DNA of 39,375 nt from Cyanophora paradoxa (GCA_004431415.1 QPMI01000608.1:1-39375); one strand, 5' to 3'; counted from the stretch's first letter, positions 8,065 to 17,005 are shown. Notes: generated from the sequence alone by a model not told the origin. Numbers and translations: made by a program.

Positions 8065-11000
8065 ATGAGCTTCAATTACCCACCCAATCTAGAAACCATT
8101 CAAGATGATAATGCAAGCAGCACCAAGCATGTGAACTTTGATAATATTAAAGTAAAGGGTTCAGTTTCAATTGACCACAGCTCTGATAATTCATCAAAGA
8201 CTCAATCAAGGGAGCATGCTTTATCTGTGAATCAAACCGATCCAGATAAAGAGGATGTCAGTGTTGCTTTTAGTTTGGGTAATGTGAAAGCAAACCAAGT
8301 GGCAGAGATCAAAGCCACCAGAAGGAGACCTAGGAAACTGAAAACCAGTGGCACTCACCCAGATATACCTTCCAGGTTCGATAGTGGTCGATTGATTTTC
8401 AATGTTCAAGATGAGCAGGGCAAACAGAACACAGCTTTACGAATTTACAATGAGGGCAGCACTGCAAAAGCTGAGGTCCCCCAAGTATTGCAAGTGGGTC
8501 CCATTGCCAATACAAATCAGGTCTCCTACACAAATGATGTCTACCCCAAGGATATTACATATGACTTTGCAAGAAATGAGCCTTTTGGGTTCTTTACTCC
8601 AAAAGATGTCCATCAAAAAAAGCCATCAATTACAATCAACAGTAGCCCCAGTCAACCAGTAGCAATCCATTTGCATCCTGATTTAGTCGAAATGGATAGG
8701 CACCTTTTGCCTTTGTATAGCAATGTGAAAGACCTTGGAATTCGAACCAGGCAATGGCGAAATATCCATGGCAGTAATGTGTATGCAAATGGTGAGAAGC
8801 TTGTTAGTGAGAAAACCCTAAGAGAAATCATTGAGCATTATGGTCCCAATGGACCTACTGTCCCATTCCCTATTCCATTTCCCAATGGACCACCCGATTT
8901 AACACCAAAGAAGCAGCCTGGAAGAGAATACACAGCAACTGAAGATGTAGCCTTTGGGCAGCATATTGTTAGTTGGGAGCAAGTTCGCAATAAACCTATA
9001 ATTGAACCCAGAAAGCAAATAGATGAGCAGTATTTACCTCCTGAAGTCGATATATTAGAGCTTGATGAATATCAATTCGTTCCAGATGAGGAAGAATATT
9101 TACCAGATGGTTTTGACCCACAAGAATATGAATATGATCAGTTTGACCCCAATGAGGAGGAAATATTGCCCGATGGCTTAGATCCACAAGAGTTTGAGTA
9201 TGAGCAGAACTATGAACCTGATGAGGAGTATTTACCAGATGGTCATGATCCACCAGCTGTTGACTATGAGCAACCTTATGAACCCCATGAGGAATTGTTA
9301 CCAGATGGATTTCGACCTGAGATCTGGGAGTTCTTTCCTGATTATGAACAAATTAATAATAAACCTGCAAAGTATCCCCCAGAGGATCACAATCATGATT
9401 GGGATGAGATCTTAGGCAAACCTCAGAAGTATCCACCAGAGGATCACAGGCATGATTGGGGTGAAATTGATGGGATACCTGCTGAGTTTCCACCAAGCAA
9501 ACATGAACACACTTGGGATGAGATCAATGACCAACCAGAATTCGCAAAGGTGGAGCCTCTTGATAACTTGGGGGTTTCTCTTTACCAGACTTGTAATGTC
9601 CCTGAAAGGATTTTTTTGAACGAACACTATGTTCATGTGAATGGGACACTTGCAAATTCAGCTATGAGAGGACCACTTCATATTAGGACATTACCAGGCT
9701 CTTTTGAAACCCCACCTGAACCAGGAGCAACCATACCAAATATCTTTGTGTCAAGCTACATGGAGGCTGACATTCCCACAGATACATTCAGAGTCCCAAC
9801 AGACCCAGCAACCTACCAAAATTACAACGCTGCTATACAGGTTCATGTAGCAGATGTAAGCAGTTTAGATGGCTCAAGACCAATGATAGTATTCAGCAGA
9901 GATAAATATTCTTACATTCCCATAGTGGGAACTGCAAATGATAATTATGGGAGGGCAGAGCTTGCATGGATTAAAACAGATTATGGTGGGGTTCTGGAAG
10001 CCAATCAGAGGATGGCTGCAAAAAACATACACAATGAAAATATTTCGAGAGTGGTCACAGAGGATTACCTTACTGCTGTTGTTCTTGTGAATATAGTCAC
10101 CCTTGCTATGCTTGCAAATTATGTAACGAAAAATGAACTTGCTCTTGAATTATCAAAGTATCTTCTCAAAACAGGTGGGACAATCACAGGGGACCTTACT
10201 GTTACCAGTAACCTTTACACAAGTAACCTTTATGCAAGCAATATAACGGTCGATTTTCTTACTGTTACATCTAATGCAAACCTCCCACATCATCCAACTT
10301 CAAATGTTGTGGAAGGGTGGATCAGAAACCATACTCACACCAAAGACCAAATTTTAGACTTTGATCACACACATGCCTGGTCAAATATTGTGGACAAACC
10401 ATTGACTTTTCCCCCAGATGATCACACCCATGCCTGGTCAAATATTTTCGACAGGCCCCTAACCTTCCCTCCTGATATTCACACTCATGATTATACCCAG
10501 ATCACCAACTGCAATCACAGACATCCTTGGAATGAAATAGATGAACAACCAGTGTTTGCACAATTAAATGCAATCGGAAATGTTTTTAATGGAGTCACAC
10601 TTTACCAATCGAGTAATACACCTGAAAGATTGTATTTGAATGATCATTATGTTAGTCTCAATGGGACTTTTACAGGTCAAACAGGCACTCCAATGGAGGG
10701 AACTCTTGCAGTAAGATTACCCAGGGATCCAATCGTAAATGGAGTTTATGATGGTGATTTTAATGTAGGAGTAAATGATACTTTCCCCAGTATCTATGTT
10801 ACAAATTATCACCCAGGTGAAACAGGACAAGTAGCCGATTTTTCAGCAGCTATTCAAATAAACGTTACAGATCAAAGCGCATATGATGGAGCAAGACCTA
10901 AAATAGTATTCACAAGGGAGAAAGTTGTAAACTATCTTCCCGTTGCGGGACAACCCACAGATGATCACGGTAAATGTGAGATGGCGTGGATAAAAACAAC

Positions 11001-13530
11001 ATCAGGTGGCGCCTTAGAAGTCAATCAGAGGATGGCGGCGAAAAACTTACACAATACAACCCTTTCAGGTGTCGTTACAGATGATTACCTAACCAATAAA
11101 GGATATCTTACGACCGCGGATTTAAGCAGTTACACAACGGATGCAGAATTAACAACGGCTCTTGCGAATTATTTACCTCTTACAGGTGGGACAGTTAATG
11201 GAACTGTAAACGCTACTAGTCTACAAATTGGTGGAAACACAATTCCAAAAGGATATGATTTCGATCAATTAGATGTAGTATCAACAGATAGAAGCGCAAA
11301 TAATTGGAATTTGAATTGGTCACCAAGAACAGGACAAACAGGATGTTATACTACACCAGCAAATGATGAAGATTGCAGCGGTTGTTGGATGCGTTGGACA
11401 ATTCCAGAAGGTATGAAATCATTTTATATTCAGCATATGCCTTGGTATAATGGCAGATATTTTGATATCTATGGTCAGACTCTCAATAACAATCAGCATT
11501 TCTTAAAACGTGTAAACGATTATCAAGGAATACAGTCAGTAAATCATGATGGGACAAATAATACTATCTTGTTTGTATCAATTAATTGCGAGTTTTACAA
11601 GTATATTTATGTTCAAGGGCGAATAGGTCGCATTCATCTTACAGGGGTTTTCGGTTGGAGCAGACAGAGGGCAACAGATAATGATGTTGGTTTAGTTCAT
11701 TATGATAATATTGCTTTCAAACCAGATGTAGGCAAATATACAGAGTTTGATGTTGTGAGTGGTTACAATAGCGCAGGTGTTGAATTTGTAGGGTCTTGGG
11801 ACACGAATTGGAAACCTACATCAGATAACCCGGTTGCAGGATTTTACAGCATTGTAACTGATGATGAAACCAGCGGTGACTATATGCAGATCTTAGTTCC
11901 AACAGGAATGAAAACTTGTCACGTCCAATATTTCTGTTGGACGAATTGTAGATATTTTGATATAGGAGGTTATCGAAACAATAGATGGAATCACATTATG
12001 AGAGTGAATACTTATCAAAATGCAGGAAATACATATGCAGATTCACTTTGGCATGAAGGTTTAACATGGACTTCATTCTTTTGTGGGAATTTCTCATATA
12101 TTAGATTTGTTGCGAGAAAAGGGCGTTGTCATATTGGAATGCTTGGATGGACAAAAGAGGTAGGAAGAACAGCACCAGCAAATGGTATGATAAGTTGGGA
12201 TAATGTTTATAGCAAACCGTCATTTTATTCAGCCGCAGACCTTCCACAAACAGCGACATGGCCAACAAATACATGGTTAAAATCAACCGACACTGTTCCG
12301 CGAATTTGGTTTGGAAATGGTGATTGCACATATATTCGAGGTTATGGAAATGGTGCTGGTGTTTCAATTGAATTCAGAGACTCAGCAGATGGAGCAATAT
12401 TAAAGTCTTATAACAATGGTAACTTTTGGGTGAAAAACACTATTACAGCACCCACTATTAATGCTACTACCAAACTCCAAATAAATGGTAATGATATCCC
12501 AAAGTTTCACACAGCAGATAAAACAGTAGGAGGTATTGAATTTAATAGATGTTCTTATAACGATTGGGAGTGGGCGTGGAGTTCAGCATGGGATCCATCT
12601 TATAATTATGGTTCTTACGTTTATAATAAGCAATCGGATGATCAAACTTCTACCGCTTGGATTGACTTCGATATTCCAGAAGGATATCACACAGGAACAG
12701 CGTTTTTAACTTATTTACCTTGGGTTAGCTCACGACTTTTTGAAATTTGGGGAGTGAATCGACAAGGAAATGAAGTTTTTATAACATCAGTGAATAGTTA
12801 TCAACCATACTCCACATCTCCTGAAGGTAACCACAGTGGTTTAAATAATGTTCCTATACATCTTGGTAATCGATTCCTCACAATTCGGATTAGACCAAAG
12901 ATTGGAAGAGTTCACATTATGGGTATAAGTTACATGAAAATTTGGGTAGGAAATAGTTATGGTGGTCACACCGGCTATATTCATTGGAATAATGTTTATA
13001 GTAAACCAAATATCTTAACAGGAGCTGTGGAAACTTGGTTTAATTCCAGTGATGGATATAATCGAATTCATTTCGGTAACAATGGTTCTACATATTTGAA
13101 AGGAAGGGGAGATTATCCAATAAGATTTCGAAATGAATTAGATTCTGATATTTGTTGGATCGATCATAACGGGCGGATGTGGATAAACAATTATTTAACA
13201 CAAGGAAGTGACAGAAGATACAAAACAGATATTAAAAAGATAACCGGCGCTCTTTCAGCAATCGAAAAATTAGAAGGAGTGAGTTTTAAACGAATTGGGA
13301 GTGAAAAAGACGGAACAAAATTAGGTTTAATTGCGCAAGATGTAGAAAAGGTAATACCAGAAATTGTAAGTGTCACAAAAGAAGATGGTTACCTTTCTCT
13401 CGAATACACGGGTTTAATTCCAGTTCTCATAGAAGCCGTTAAAGAGTTATCTAAGAAATGCAAAGATTTAACACAAACATGTGAAAATCTCCAAAGTCAA
13501 ATAGATCAAATTAAAAATGTCACAGTATAA
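8065..13530 (+). CDS. Giant fibre protein with HxH repeats and C-terminal Peptidase S74 chaperone
   Basis: Intact 1,821-residue protein. Residues 1-330 are of unknown fold. Residues about 340-430 hold acidic repeats around LPDG-x-DP. Residues about 430-490 and 755-830 hold short repeats with His-x-His and 'W-x-E/N-I' motifs, as in phage fibre tips where HxH pairs bind metal in a trimer. Residues about 493-672 and 831-1012 are duplicated domains. A 'LTGG-x-V/I-x-G' fibre linker occurs at both ends of this block. Three copies of a roughly 150-residue Trp/Tyr-rich module start near 1066, 1226 and 1490. The C-terminus (from Gly1714) is a Peptidase S74 intramolecular chaperone with the autocleavage pair Ser1715-Asp1716 in GSDRRYK, then a coiled coil. 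It likely folds as a trimer, self-cleaves and binds the host surface. Base composition shifts from about 10,860 onward. Confidence 0.88.
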   Translation: MSFNYPPNLETIQDDNASSTKHVNFDNIKVKGSVSIDHSSDNSSKTQSREHALSVNQTDPDKEDVSVAFSLGNVKANQVAEIKATRRRPRKLKTSGTHPDIPSRFDSGRLIFNVQDEQGKQNTALRIYNEGSTAKAEVPQVLQVGPIANTNQVSYTNDVYPKDITYDFARNEPFGFFTPKDVHQKKPSITINSSPSQPVAIHLHPDLVEMDRHLLPLYSNVKDLGIRTRQWRNIHGSNVYANGEKLVSEKTLREIIEHYGPNGPTVPFPIPFPNGPPDLTPKKQPGREYTATEDVAFGQHIVSWEQVRNKPIIEPRKQIDEQYLPPEVDILELDEYQFVPDEEEYLPDGFDPQEYEYDQFDPNEEEILPDGLDPQEFEYEQNYEPDEEYLPDGHDPPAVDYEQPYEPHEELLPDGFRPEIWEFFPDYEQINNKPAKYPPEDHNHDWDEILGKPQKYPPEDHRHDWGEIDGIPAEFPPSKHEHTWDEINDQPEFAKVEPLDNLGVSLYQTCNVPERIFLNEHYVHVNGTLANSAMRGPLHIRTLPGSFETPPEPGATIPNIFVSSYMEADIPTDTFRVPTDPATYQNYNAAIQVHVADVSSLDGSRPMIVFSRDKYSYIPIVGTANDNYGRAELAWIKTDYGGVLEANQRMAAKNIHNENISRVVTEDYLTAVVLVNIVTLAMLANYVTKNELALELSKYLLKTGGTITGDLTVTSNLYTSNLYASNITVDFLTVTSNANLPHHPTSNVVEGWIRNHTHTKDQILDFDHTHAWSNIVDKPLTFPPDDHTHAWSNIFDRPLTFPPDIHTHDYTQITNCNHRHPWNEIDEQPVFAQLNAIGNVFNGVTLYQSSNTPERLYLNDHYVSLNGTFTGQTGTPMEGTLAVRLPRDPIVNGVYDGDFNVGVNDTFPSIYVTNYHPGETGQVADFSAAIQINVTDQSAYDGARPKIVFTREKVVNYLPVAGQPTDDHGKCEMAWIKTTSGGALEVNQRMAAKNLHNTTLSGVVTDDYLTNKGYLTTADLSSYTTDAELTTALANYLPLTGGTVNGTVNATSLQIGGNTIPKGYDFDQLDVVSTDRSANNWNLNWSPRTGQTGCYTTPANDEDCSGCWMRWTIPEGMKSFYIQHMPWYNGRYFDIYGQTLNNNQHFLKRVNDYQGIQSVNHDGTNNTILFVSINCEFYKYIYVQGRIGRIHLTGVFGWSRQRATDNDVGLVHYDNIAFKPDVGKYTEFDVVSGYNSAGVEFVGSWDTNWKPTSDNPVAGFYSIVTDDETSGDYMQILVPTGMKTCHVQYFCWTNCRYFDIGGYRNNRWNHIMRVNTYQNAGNTYADSLWHEGLTWTSFFCGNFSYIRFVARKGRCHIGMLGWTKEVGRTAPANGMISWDNVYSKPSFYSAADLPQTATWPTNTWLKSTDTVPRIWFGNGDCTYIRGYGNGAGVSIEFRDSADGAILKSYNNGNFWVKNTITAPTINATTKLQINGNDIPKFHTADKTVGGIEFNRCSYNDWEWAWSSAWDPSYNYGSYVYNKQSDDQTSTAWIDFDIPEGYHTGTAFLTYLPWVSSRLFEIWGVNRQGNEVFITSVNSYQPYSTSPEGNHSGLNNVPIHLGNRFLTIRIRPKIGRVHIMGISYMKIWVGNSYGGHTGYIHWNNVYSKPNILTGAVETWFNSSDGYNRIHFGNNGSTYLKGRGDYPIRFRNELDSDICWIDHNGRMWINNYLTQGSDRRYKTDIKKITGALSAIEKLEGVSFKRIGSEKDGTKLGLIAQDVEKVIPEIVSVTKEDGYLSLEYTGLIPVLIEAVKELSKKCKDLTQTCENLQSQIDQIKNVTV
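9085..9345 (+). repeat. Acidic LPDG-x-DP coding repeats in the fibre gene
   Basis: Four diverged copies of a roughly 60-base unit encode 'EE-x-LPDG-x-DP-x-x-x-x-x-E'. The copies are at about 9,085, 9,160, 9,225 and 9,295. They give a highly acidic, proline-rich stretch, probably an extended stalk or a cation-binding segment. Confidence 0.75.
9541..11100 (+). repeat. Internal duplication in the fibre: two domains of about 180 residues
   Basis: The segment from 9541 to about 10,080 and that from 10,555 to about 11,100 encode homologous domains. Matching landmarks are LYQ-x-x-N-x-PER, LN-x-HYV, DG-x-RP-x-IVF, 'AWIKT' and the near-identical NQRMAAKN followed by a VVT-x-DYLT strand. HxH repeats precede each copy (9,346-9,540 and 10,330-10,550). 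Confidence 0.8.
11260..13010 (+). repeat. Three copies of a Trp/Tyr-rich fibre module
   Basis: Modules start near 11,260, 11,740 and 12,532. Shared landmarks are a Trp-rich opening, 'W-x-x-x-R-x-F-(D/E)-I', a 'V-N-x-Y-Q' strand, a 'GR-x-H-(I/L)-x-G' strand and a 'W/Y-D/N-N-(V/I)-(Y/A)-x-KP' end. They form the distal part before the S74 domain, so they are the best candidates for receptor-contact domains. Confidence 0.75.
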
Positions 13531-13533
13531 TAA

Positions 13534-13842
13534 ATGGCGACCTATCCACTTGGTGGATCTCCTTCTACTACTTCTGAGCCTGTTGCTCTTGCATTCGATA
13601 CTATCAAACTTGTAGCCGCACTACAAAATGTCGAAAAAACGATTCAGCAAACTAACAAGCTCTCACCAGTTGTAAATGAGTATAAAAACCTCTTGGTTAA
13701 TGTCCTTGCTCAAGCTGCATATGGTGACCCTGTTGCTAAATACAATGAGTGTGATAACAACATTAAAGCAATGACATCCAACCTGCAAGTTCTTTCAACT
13801 GTTTACCAATCCCTTGGATCGAATTTAATCACTTTGGCTTGA
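13534..13842 (+). CDS. Small helical structural-type protein, unknown
   Basis: A 102-residue protein that starts three bases after the fibre stop codon, so it is probably expressed with the fibre gene. The N-terminus is Ser/Thr/Pro/Gly-rich; the rest is mainly helical (VAALQNVEKTIQQTNKL, NNIKAMTSNLQVLSTVY), without membrane segment or signal. The family is not recognised. Its position between fibre and two virion-type proteins suggests a fibre-attachment or small capsid component, which is inference. Confidence 0.65.
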   Translation: MATYPLGGSPSTTSEPVALAFDTIKLVAALQNVEKTIQQTNKLSPVVNEYKNLLVNVLAQAAYGDPVAKYNECDNNIKAMTSNLQVLSTVYQSLGSNLITLA

Positions 13843-13866
13843 TGGTAGTTTATTTTTCTTTCCTTC

Positions 13867-13876
13867 TTAGTAAAAG
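13867..13876 (+). promoter_or_regulatory. TTAGTAAAAG start-proximal element
   Basis: The element ends 5 bases before the ATG at 13,882. It contains the AGTAAAAG core seen at 8055-8062 (plus) and 8022-8029 (minus). A viral promoter/initiator role is inferred. Confidence 0.45.
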
Positions 13877-13881
13877 AAGCA

Positions 13882-14736
13882 ATGGGTGAATATAATCGAG
13901 TTCAACTGCCTATATATTCCCTTGGATCCCCTGCAATGCATTTTCGCCAGCATGAAGTAAATGATGAGGTTCGTGGTTTAGAATCCACAGAGAGACCCAA
14001 CTCCAATGGCAACTCCTTTGATAAAAATTCGATTATTCGAGTTAAAGAGCTGAGAGCTGATAAGAATTCTGGTGTGGTTAAAACAACTCGACTTCTTGTC
14101 ACAAATGCTAACTTCTTTCAGCCTACTAATGGAGGTCCTGATGCTTACAGTGTTGATCTGAAAGCCCTTGATTATGATAAAAACACTGCTGCTGTAACTG
14201 TGAGATCAGGAGGAGCATTTATTGGTGGTGGCTGCAGAGTTTCAGGTCAGCTATCTTCATCTGTTTCCTACAATGATGTCCCAGATACTCTCGAACAAAA
14301 TGTGGAGAACCCACAACGAATTCGTTTCTACACACCTGTTGCACAGCAACCTTTTTTGCATTTCTATGTTGCATCCTCTGTAACTCTTGAGAATTCGGAA
14401 TTAGTTTCCATTACAGGAACTGATCGAGTAAGAAGAAATATTCCTCTTCCCACTGCAATGCTTTCCATGTGTAGAGCCAATAATAATCAACCAGGACACA
14501 ACTACTTATTCTTTGTTCAAGCTTCGAACCATTTTGGCAGAGGATATTGTGTTTATAACAATTTGACATTTACCTATGATCTGTTTGTCACTGAGGTTGG
14601 AGTATACAATACTATGATTATGGGACTGAGAACAGATATAGCAGCTGTATCAGCACTTCGTGGGGTAAATGTTGCTGATATATTCACAACAGGATTTTAC
14701 CAAGAATTAGATGTAATTGATGACCCAACCCCATAA
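13882..14736 (+). CDS. Virion-type protein A of a tandem paralogous pair
   Basis: Intact 284-residue protein, beta-rich, with no signal peptide. It aligns by eye with the next gene over its whole length: both have a short N-terminus, 'V-x-GL-(E/Q)-STE', 'L-(R/Q)-x-LR-x-DKN-(S/N)-G-(V/I)-VKTT-(R/K)-LLVTNANF', a central SGGA-(F/Y)-IG-(G/D)-G motif and a C-terminal strand ending in a TDIAA/TDFIA segment. No named family is recognised. The VTNANF and SGGAFIGGG motifs suggest a structural (spike, penton or fibre-base) role next to the fibre gene. This is inference from context. Confidence 0.7.
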   Translation: MGEYNRVQLPIYSLGSPAMHFRQHEVNDEVRGLESTERPNSNGNSFDKNSIIRVKELRADKNSGVVKTTRLLVTNANFFQPTNGGPDAYSVDLKALDYDKNTAAVTVRSGGAFIGGGCRVSGQLSSSVSYNDVPDTLEQNVENPQRIRFYTPVAQQPFLHFYVASSVTLENSELVSITGTDRVRRNIPLPTAMLSMCRANNNQPGHNYLFFVQASNHFGRGYCVYNNLTFTYDLFVTEVGVYNTMIMGLRTDIAAVSALRGVNVADIFTTGFYQELDVIDDPTP

Positions 14737-14759
14737 AAGATATATCCCTTTAATGTAAA

Positions 14760-15593
14760 ATGGCTGAGCAACCCCCACTTGAACGAATTATTACACCTCA
14801 GCTATCATTAGCTGCACCAGCAAACCATGTTCTGCAGCATGCTACTTTTGATGATGTTGAGGGACTGCAGTCCACAGAGGTCCAACCTACAATGAATACA
14901 TTTGGTTCCACCCACAAGCTGAGATTACAGGAACTCAGATGTGATAAAAATAATGGAATAGTTAAGACAACTAAGCTACTTGTGACAAATGCAAACTTTT
15001 CTGCTCATTATGGAGACCCAGATAGCTATGGAGATCCTCTTTCTACTTATTCTTTTGAATCTAGGTCGGGAGCTATTAACTGCAAATCGGGGGGAGCTTA
15101 TATTGGTGATGGTCTTAGGGTTGGTGGGGCTGTTGGAGCGCCTCTATTTGTGAATGATCAACCCAATCCCATTGATCCCAACACAAGAATTCGAACCTAT
15201 GTCCCCAGCATGAATGCCCCCTATATAATAAAAATATTCCCAATTGTTGTGAATGAACAAACAGCAGTAGTAGACTCTCTTGTTGAGATTGGTGACCACT
15301 ACAAGGTTGTTGTGGATATTCCACCAGATGTATATGCTCTTTGTCAAGTAGAGGGTGGAACTCCTAATTTTGCTGTTGTGATCACCCCATATGATAATTT
15401 TGGAATTGCTTATCATGGAGTCAATTTCGGTTTAGAAGATTACCAGTTCTTAGTGAGAGCCACCAAGTTTGGTATCTACAAGTGTGTATTATATGCTGAG
15501 AGAACCGATTTTATTGCAAGGCAGAATACCTATGCTGAATACTATGGCACAAATCGATATTTCCCCATTTTTGGGCAGGATACTGCTCCATAA
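14760..15593 (+). CDS. Virion-type protein B, paralogue of the preceding gene
   Basis: Intact 277-residue protein starting 23 bases after its paralogue. It shares the VKTTKLLVTNANF and SGGAYIGDG blocks with protein A. The middle differs most (VNEQTAVVDSLVEIGDHYKV versus an 'SVTLENSELVSITGTDRV' stretch in A). The C-terminus ends FPIFGQDTAP. It is beta-rich, without membrane segment or signal. Tandem duplication followed by divergence is the simplest origin. They may form a hetero-oligomer or interchangeable surface proteins, which is inference. Confidence 0.7.
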   Translation: MAEQPPLERIITPQLSLAAPANHVLQHATFDDVEGLQSTEVQPTMNTFGSTHKLRLQELRCDKNNGIVKTTKLLVTNANFSAHYGDPDSYGDPLSTYSFESRSGAINCKSGGAYIGDGLRVGGAVGAPLFVNDQPNPIDPNTRIRTYVPSMNAPYIIKIFPIVVNEQTAVVDSLVEIGDHYKVVVDIPPDVYALCQVEGGTPNFAVVITPYDNFGIAYHGVNFGLEDYQFLVRATKFGIYKCVLYAERTDFIARQNTYAEYYGTNRYFPIFGQDTAP

Positions 15594-15615
15594 GAATGTT
15601 GATTATATATAGAGT

Positions 15616-15888
15616 ATGGATAGTAAAACAAAAAAGTTTATTGATGCTGCTATGACAGTTCATGGTAAAGATAAATTCGATTACAGTGAGACACATTACA
15701 TCAAAGCTCAAGAGAAAGTATCTGTTAGATGTTTGCAGTGTAACAAGGTGATCCTTACCTATCCCTTTAATCATGTGAAGGGATCAGGTTGTAGGGACTG
15801 TAATAAAAGAAAAAGTCAAGCACATAGGAAAAGGGCTACTTCATCAATTAGAGTAGAGTATAGGGATATTTGCATTAGGTTTGACTAG
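15616..15888 (+). CDS. Zinc-ribbon protein of the giant-virus endonuclease-associated type
   Basis: A 90-residue protein. It has the pattern 'FIDAA-x-x-VHGKDKFDYSE-x-x-YI-x-A-x-x-KV-x-VRC-x-x-C-x-x-x-I-x-x-x-P-x-NHVKGSGCRDC', with Cys pairs at CLQC and CRDC. Domains of this type (DUF723-like) usually stand in front of a homing-endonuclease or Vsr-like nuclease domain in NCLDVs and phages. Here the protein stops soon after the second Cys pair with a basic tail, and no nuclease domain follows. It may act as a DNA-binding protein or be a leftover of a mobile endonuclease gene. Family resemblance is good; role is unknown. Confidence 0.7.
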   Translation: MDSKTKKFIDAAMTVHGKDKFDYSETHYIKAQEKVSVRCLQCNKVILTYPFNHVKGSGCRDCNKRKSQAHRKRATSSIRVEYRDICIRFD

Positions 15889-15911
15889 TTAATTTTTCTA
15901 AGGTATTCTTA

Positions 15912-16310
15912 ATGGAGACTAAACACAGAGGCTTTCATGTTATGCTTGATTACAAGGCTAAATCAGCTATAGCAACAGGTTATGAGCATGTGAGCTTCCT
16001 AGGTAATTGGATTATGGGAACCCTTGAACAAGCAATATTGAGACAAGGTATTAGGATTGTTCATAAACACTGTGAGATATTTGATGGCAAACTATCACCT
16101 CCTGGTTTTGCATTGGTTCTGCTATTAGATGAAAGCCATTGTACAGCTCATTGTTATTCCAATGAAGGCATGTTAGCAATTGATATATTCAGTTGTGGTA
16201 AAGAAGCTCAGCATAAAACACAATCAGTAGCAGATGAGATCGATAAAACAATGAATTTCCTCACATTTGAGAAGACTGAGAGACATAAACATGATAGATT
16301 CCCGTTTTGA
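15912..16310 (+). CDS. speD: S-adenosylmethionine decarboxylase proenzyme, small prokaryotic-type (SpeD class)
   Basis: Intact 132-residue protein. It makes decarboxylated SAM for spermidine/spermine synthesis, using a pyruvoyl group made by self-cleavage before Ser75. The sequence DESHCTAH holds Glu74-Ser75-His76 and His80, and IFSCGK holds Cys95. Ser+5=His and Ser+20=Cys match the spacing of Ser63, His68 and Cys83 in the Thermotoga maritima enzyme, so all key residues are present. Length also fits the small bacterial/archaeal type, not the larger usual eukaryotic type. It is the last gene before the repeat zone. A viral polyamine enzyme could support DNA packaging or alter host growth; that is inference. 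Confidence 0.85.
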   Translation: METKHRGFHVMLDYKAKSAIATGYEHVSFLGNWIMGTLEQAILRQGIRIVHKHCEIFDGKLSPPGFALVLLLDESHCTAHCYSNEGMLAIDIFSCGKEAQHKTQSVADEIDKTMNFLTFEKTERHKHDRFPF

Positions 16311-16790
16311 TGGGTTTCTATAATGATAAACAGGGTAATTTACCTTTTTTATTACAATGGCAATCGTTAAAAAAGGATATAATATATCCTTTCCTACAAT
16401 AGCTTTCTACAATGATTTTCTTTCTACAGTAGCTTTTGTTACAATAGAATTCTACTGTATGATGTAGCCAAAATATGAATGCATCCTAAACCTACAAATG
16501 TAAGATTTCGAATACTATTCGATTTCATTACAGTAAAACTCAACATTCCCCTTGATTCCCCCTATTATAATTAAAGTGGACTCAAGGTTGACTCATATTA
16601 ATCGTAAAAGTAGTAAAAGTATATGGATTTTGTTACGAATTCAATGGGAGGGTTGACTAAGTGGGTTGAGTTGACTCAAATTTCACAGGAAATAACAATG
16701 AATCAGAGTATAAATGCATTTTTTGAATCAACTACACCAACTAACACTGAGATTTTACCAATATATGAGGTCCTTACTGAATATGGTTTG
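16311..16790. other. AT-rich non-coding stretch with small palindromes
   Basis: No convincing gene. A 21-base palindrome lies at 16,372-16,392 (AAAGGATATA...TATATCCTTT), a possible hairpin after the decarboxylase gene. From about 16,390 to 16,480 variants of CTACAATAG/CTACAGTAG recur and can pair with CTACTGTA. An open frame from 16,623 runs into the R2 hairpin and looks like a by-product. Confidence 0.5.
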
Positions 16791-16884
16791 TGTGACAGGT
16801 GTGACAGGTCTATCCCAAACTTTTCTATAGCATAAAAATGAACTCTCAAAAGTTTGGGATGGACCTGTCACACCTGTCACACTC
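16711..16884. repeat. Hairpin repeat copy R2 with 5' flank
   Basis: A 34-bp inverted repeat with one mismatch: left arm 16,791-16,824, right arm 16,848-16,881, loop 23 bases. The arms begin TGTGACAGGTGTGACAGGT. The upstream 80 bases are duplicated, almost unchanged, at 17,006-17,082, so the unit behaves as a direct duplication of about 170 bp. Confidence 0.88.
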
Positions 16885-16965
16885 GATTATTTCATTTGTT
16901 TATTCAAGTAGAATTACATAGATAAACTTCTTACTTATTGTTACTGAGTTTTTCATTATAAAAGA

Positions 16966-17005
16966 GATCCTTACTAAATATGGTTTGTGTGACAGGTGTG
17001 ACAGG
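16966..17005. repeat. Half hairpin repeat R3 (left arm only)
   Basis: The conserved lead CCTTACTAAATATGG and the doubled TGTGACAGG unit (16,988-17,005) are present, but no right arm follows. The sequence switches directly into the start of the duplicated R4 unit (ATGCATTTTGTGAATC). Confidence 0.75.
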
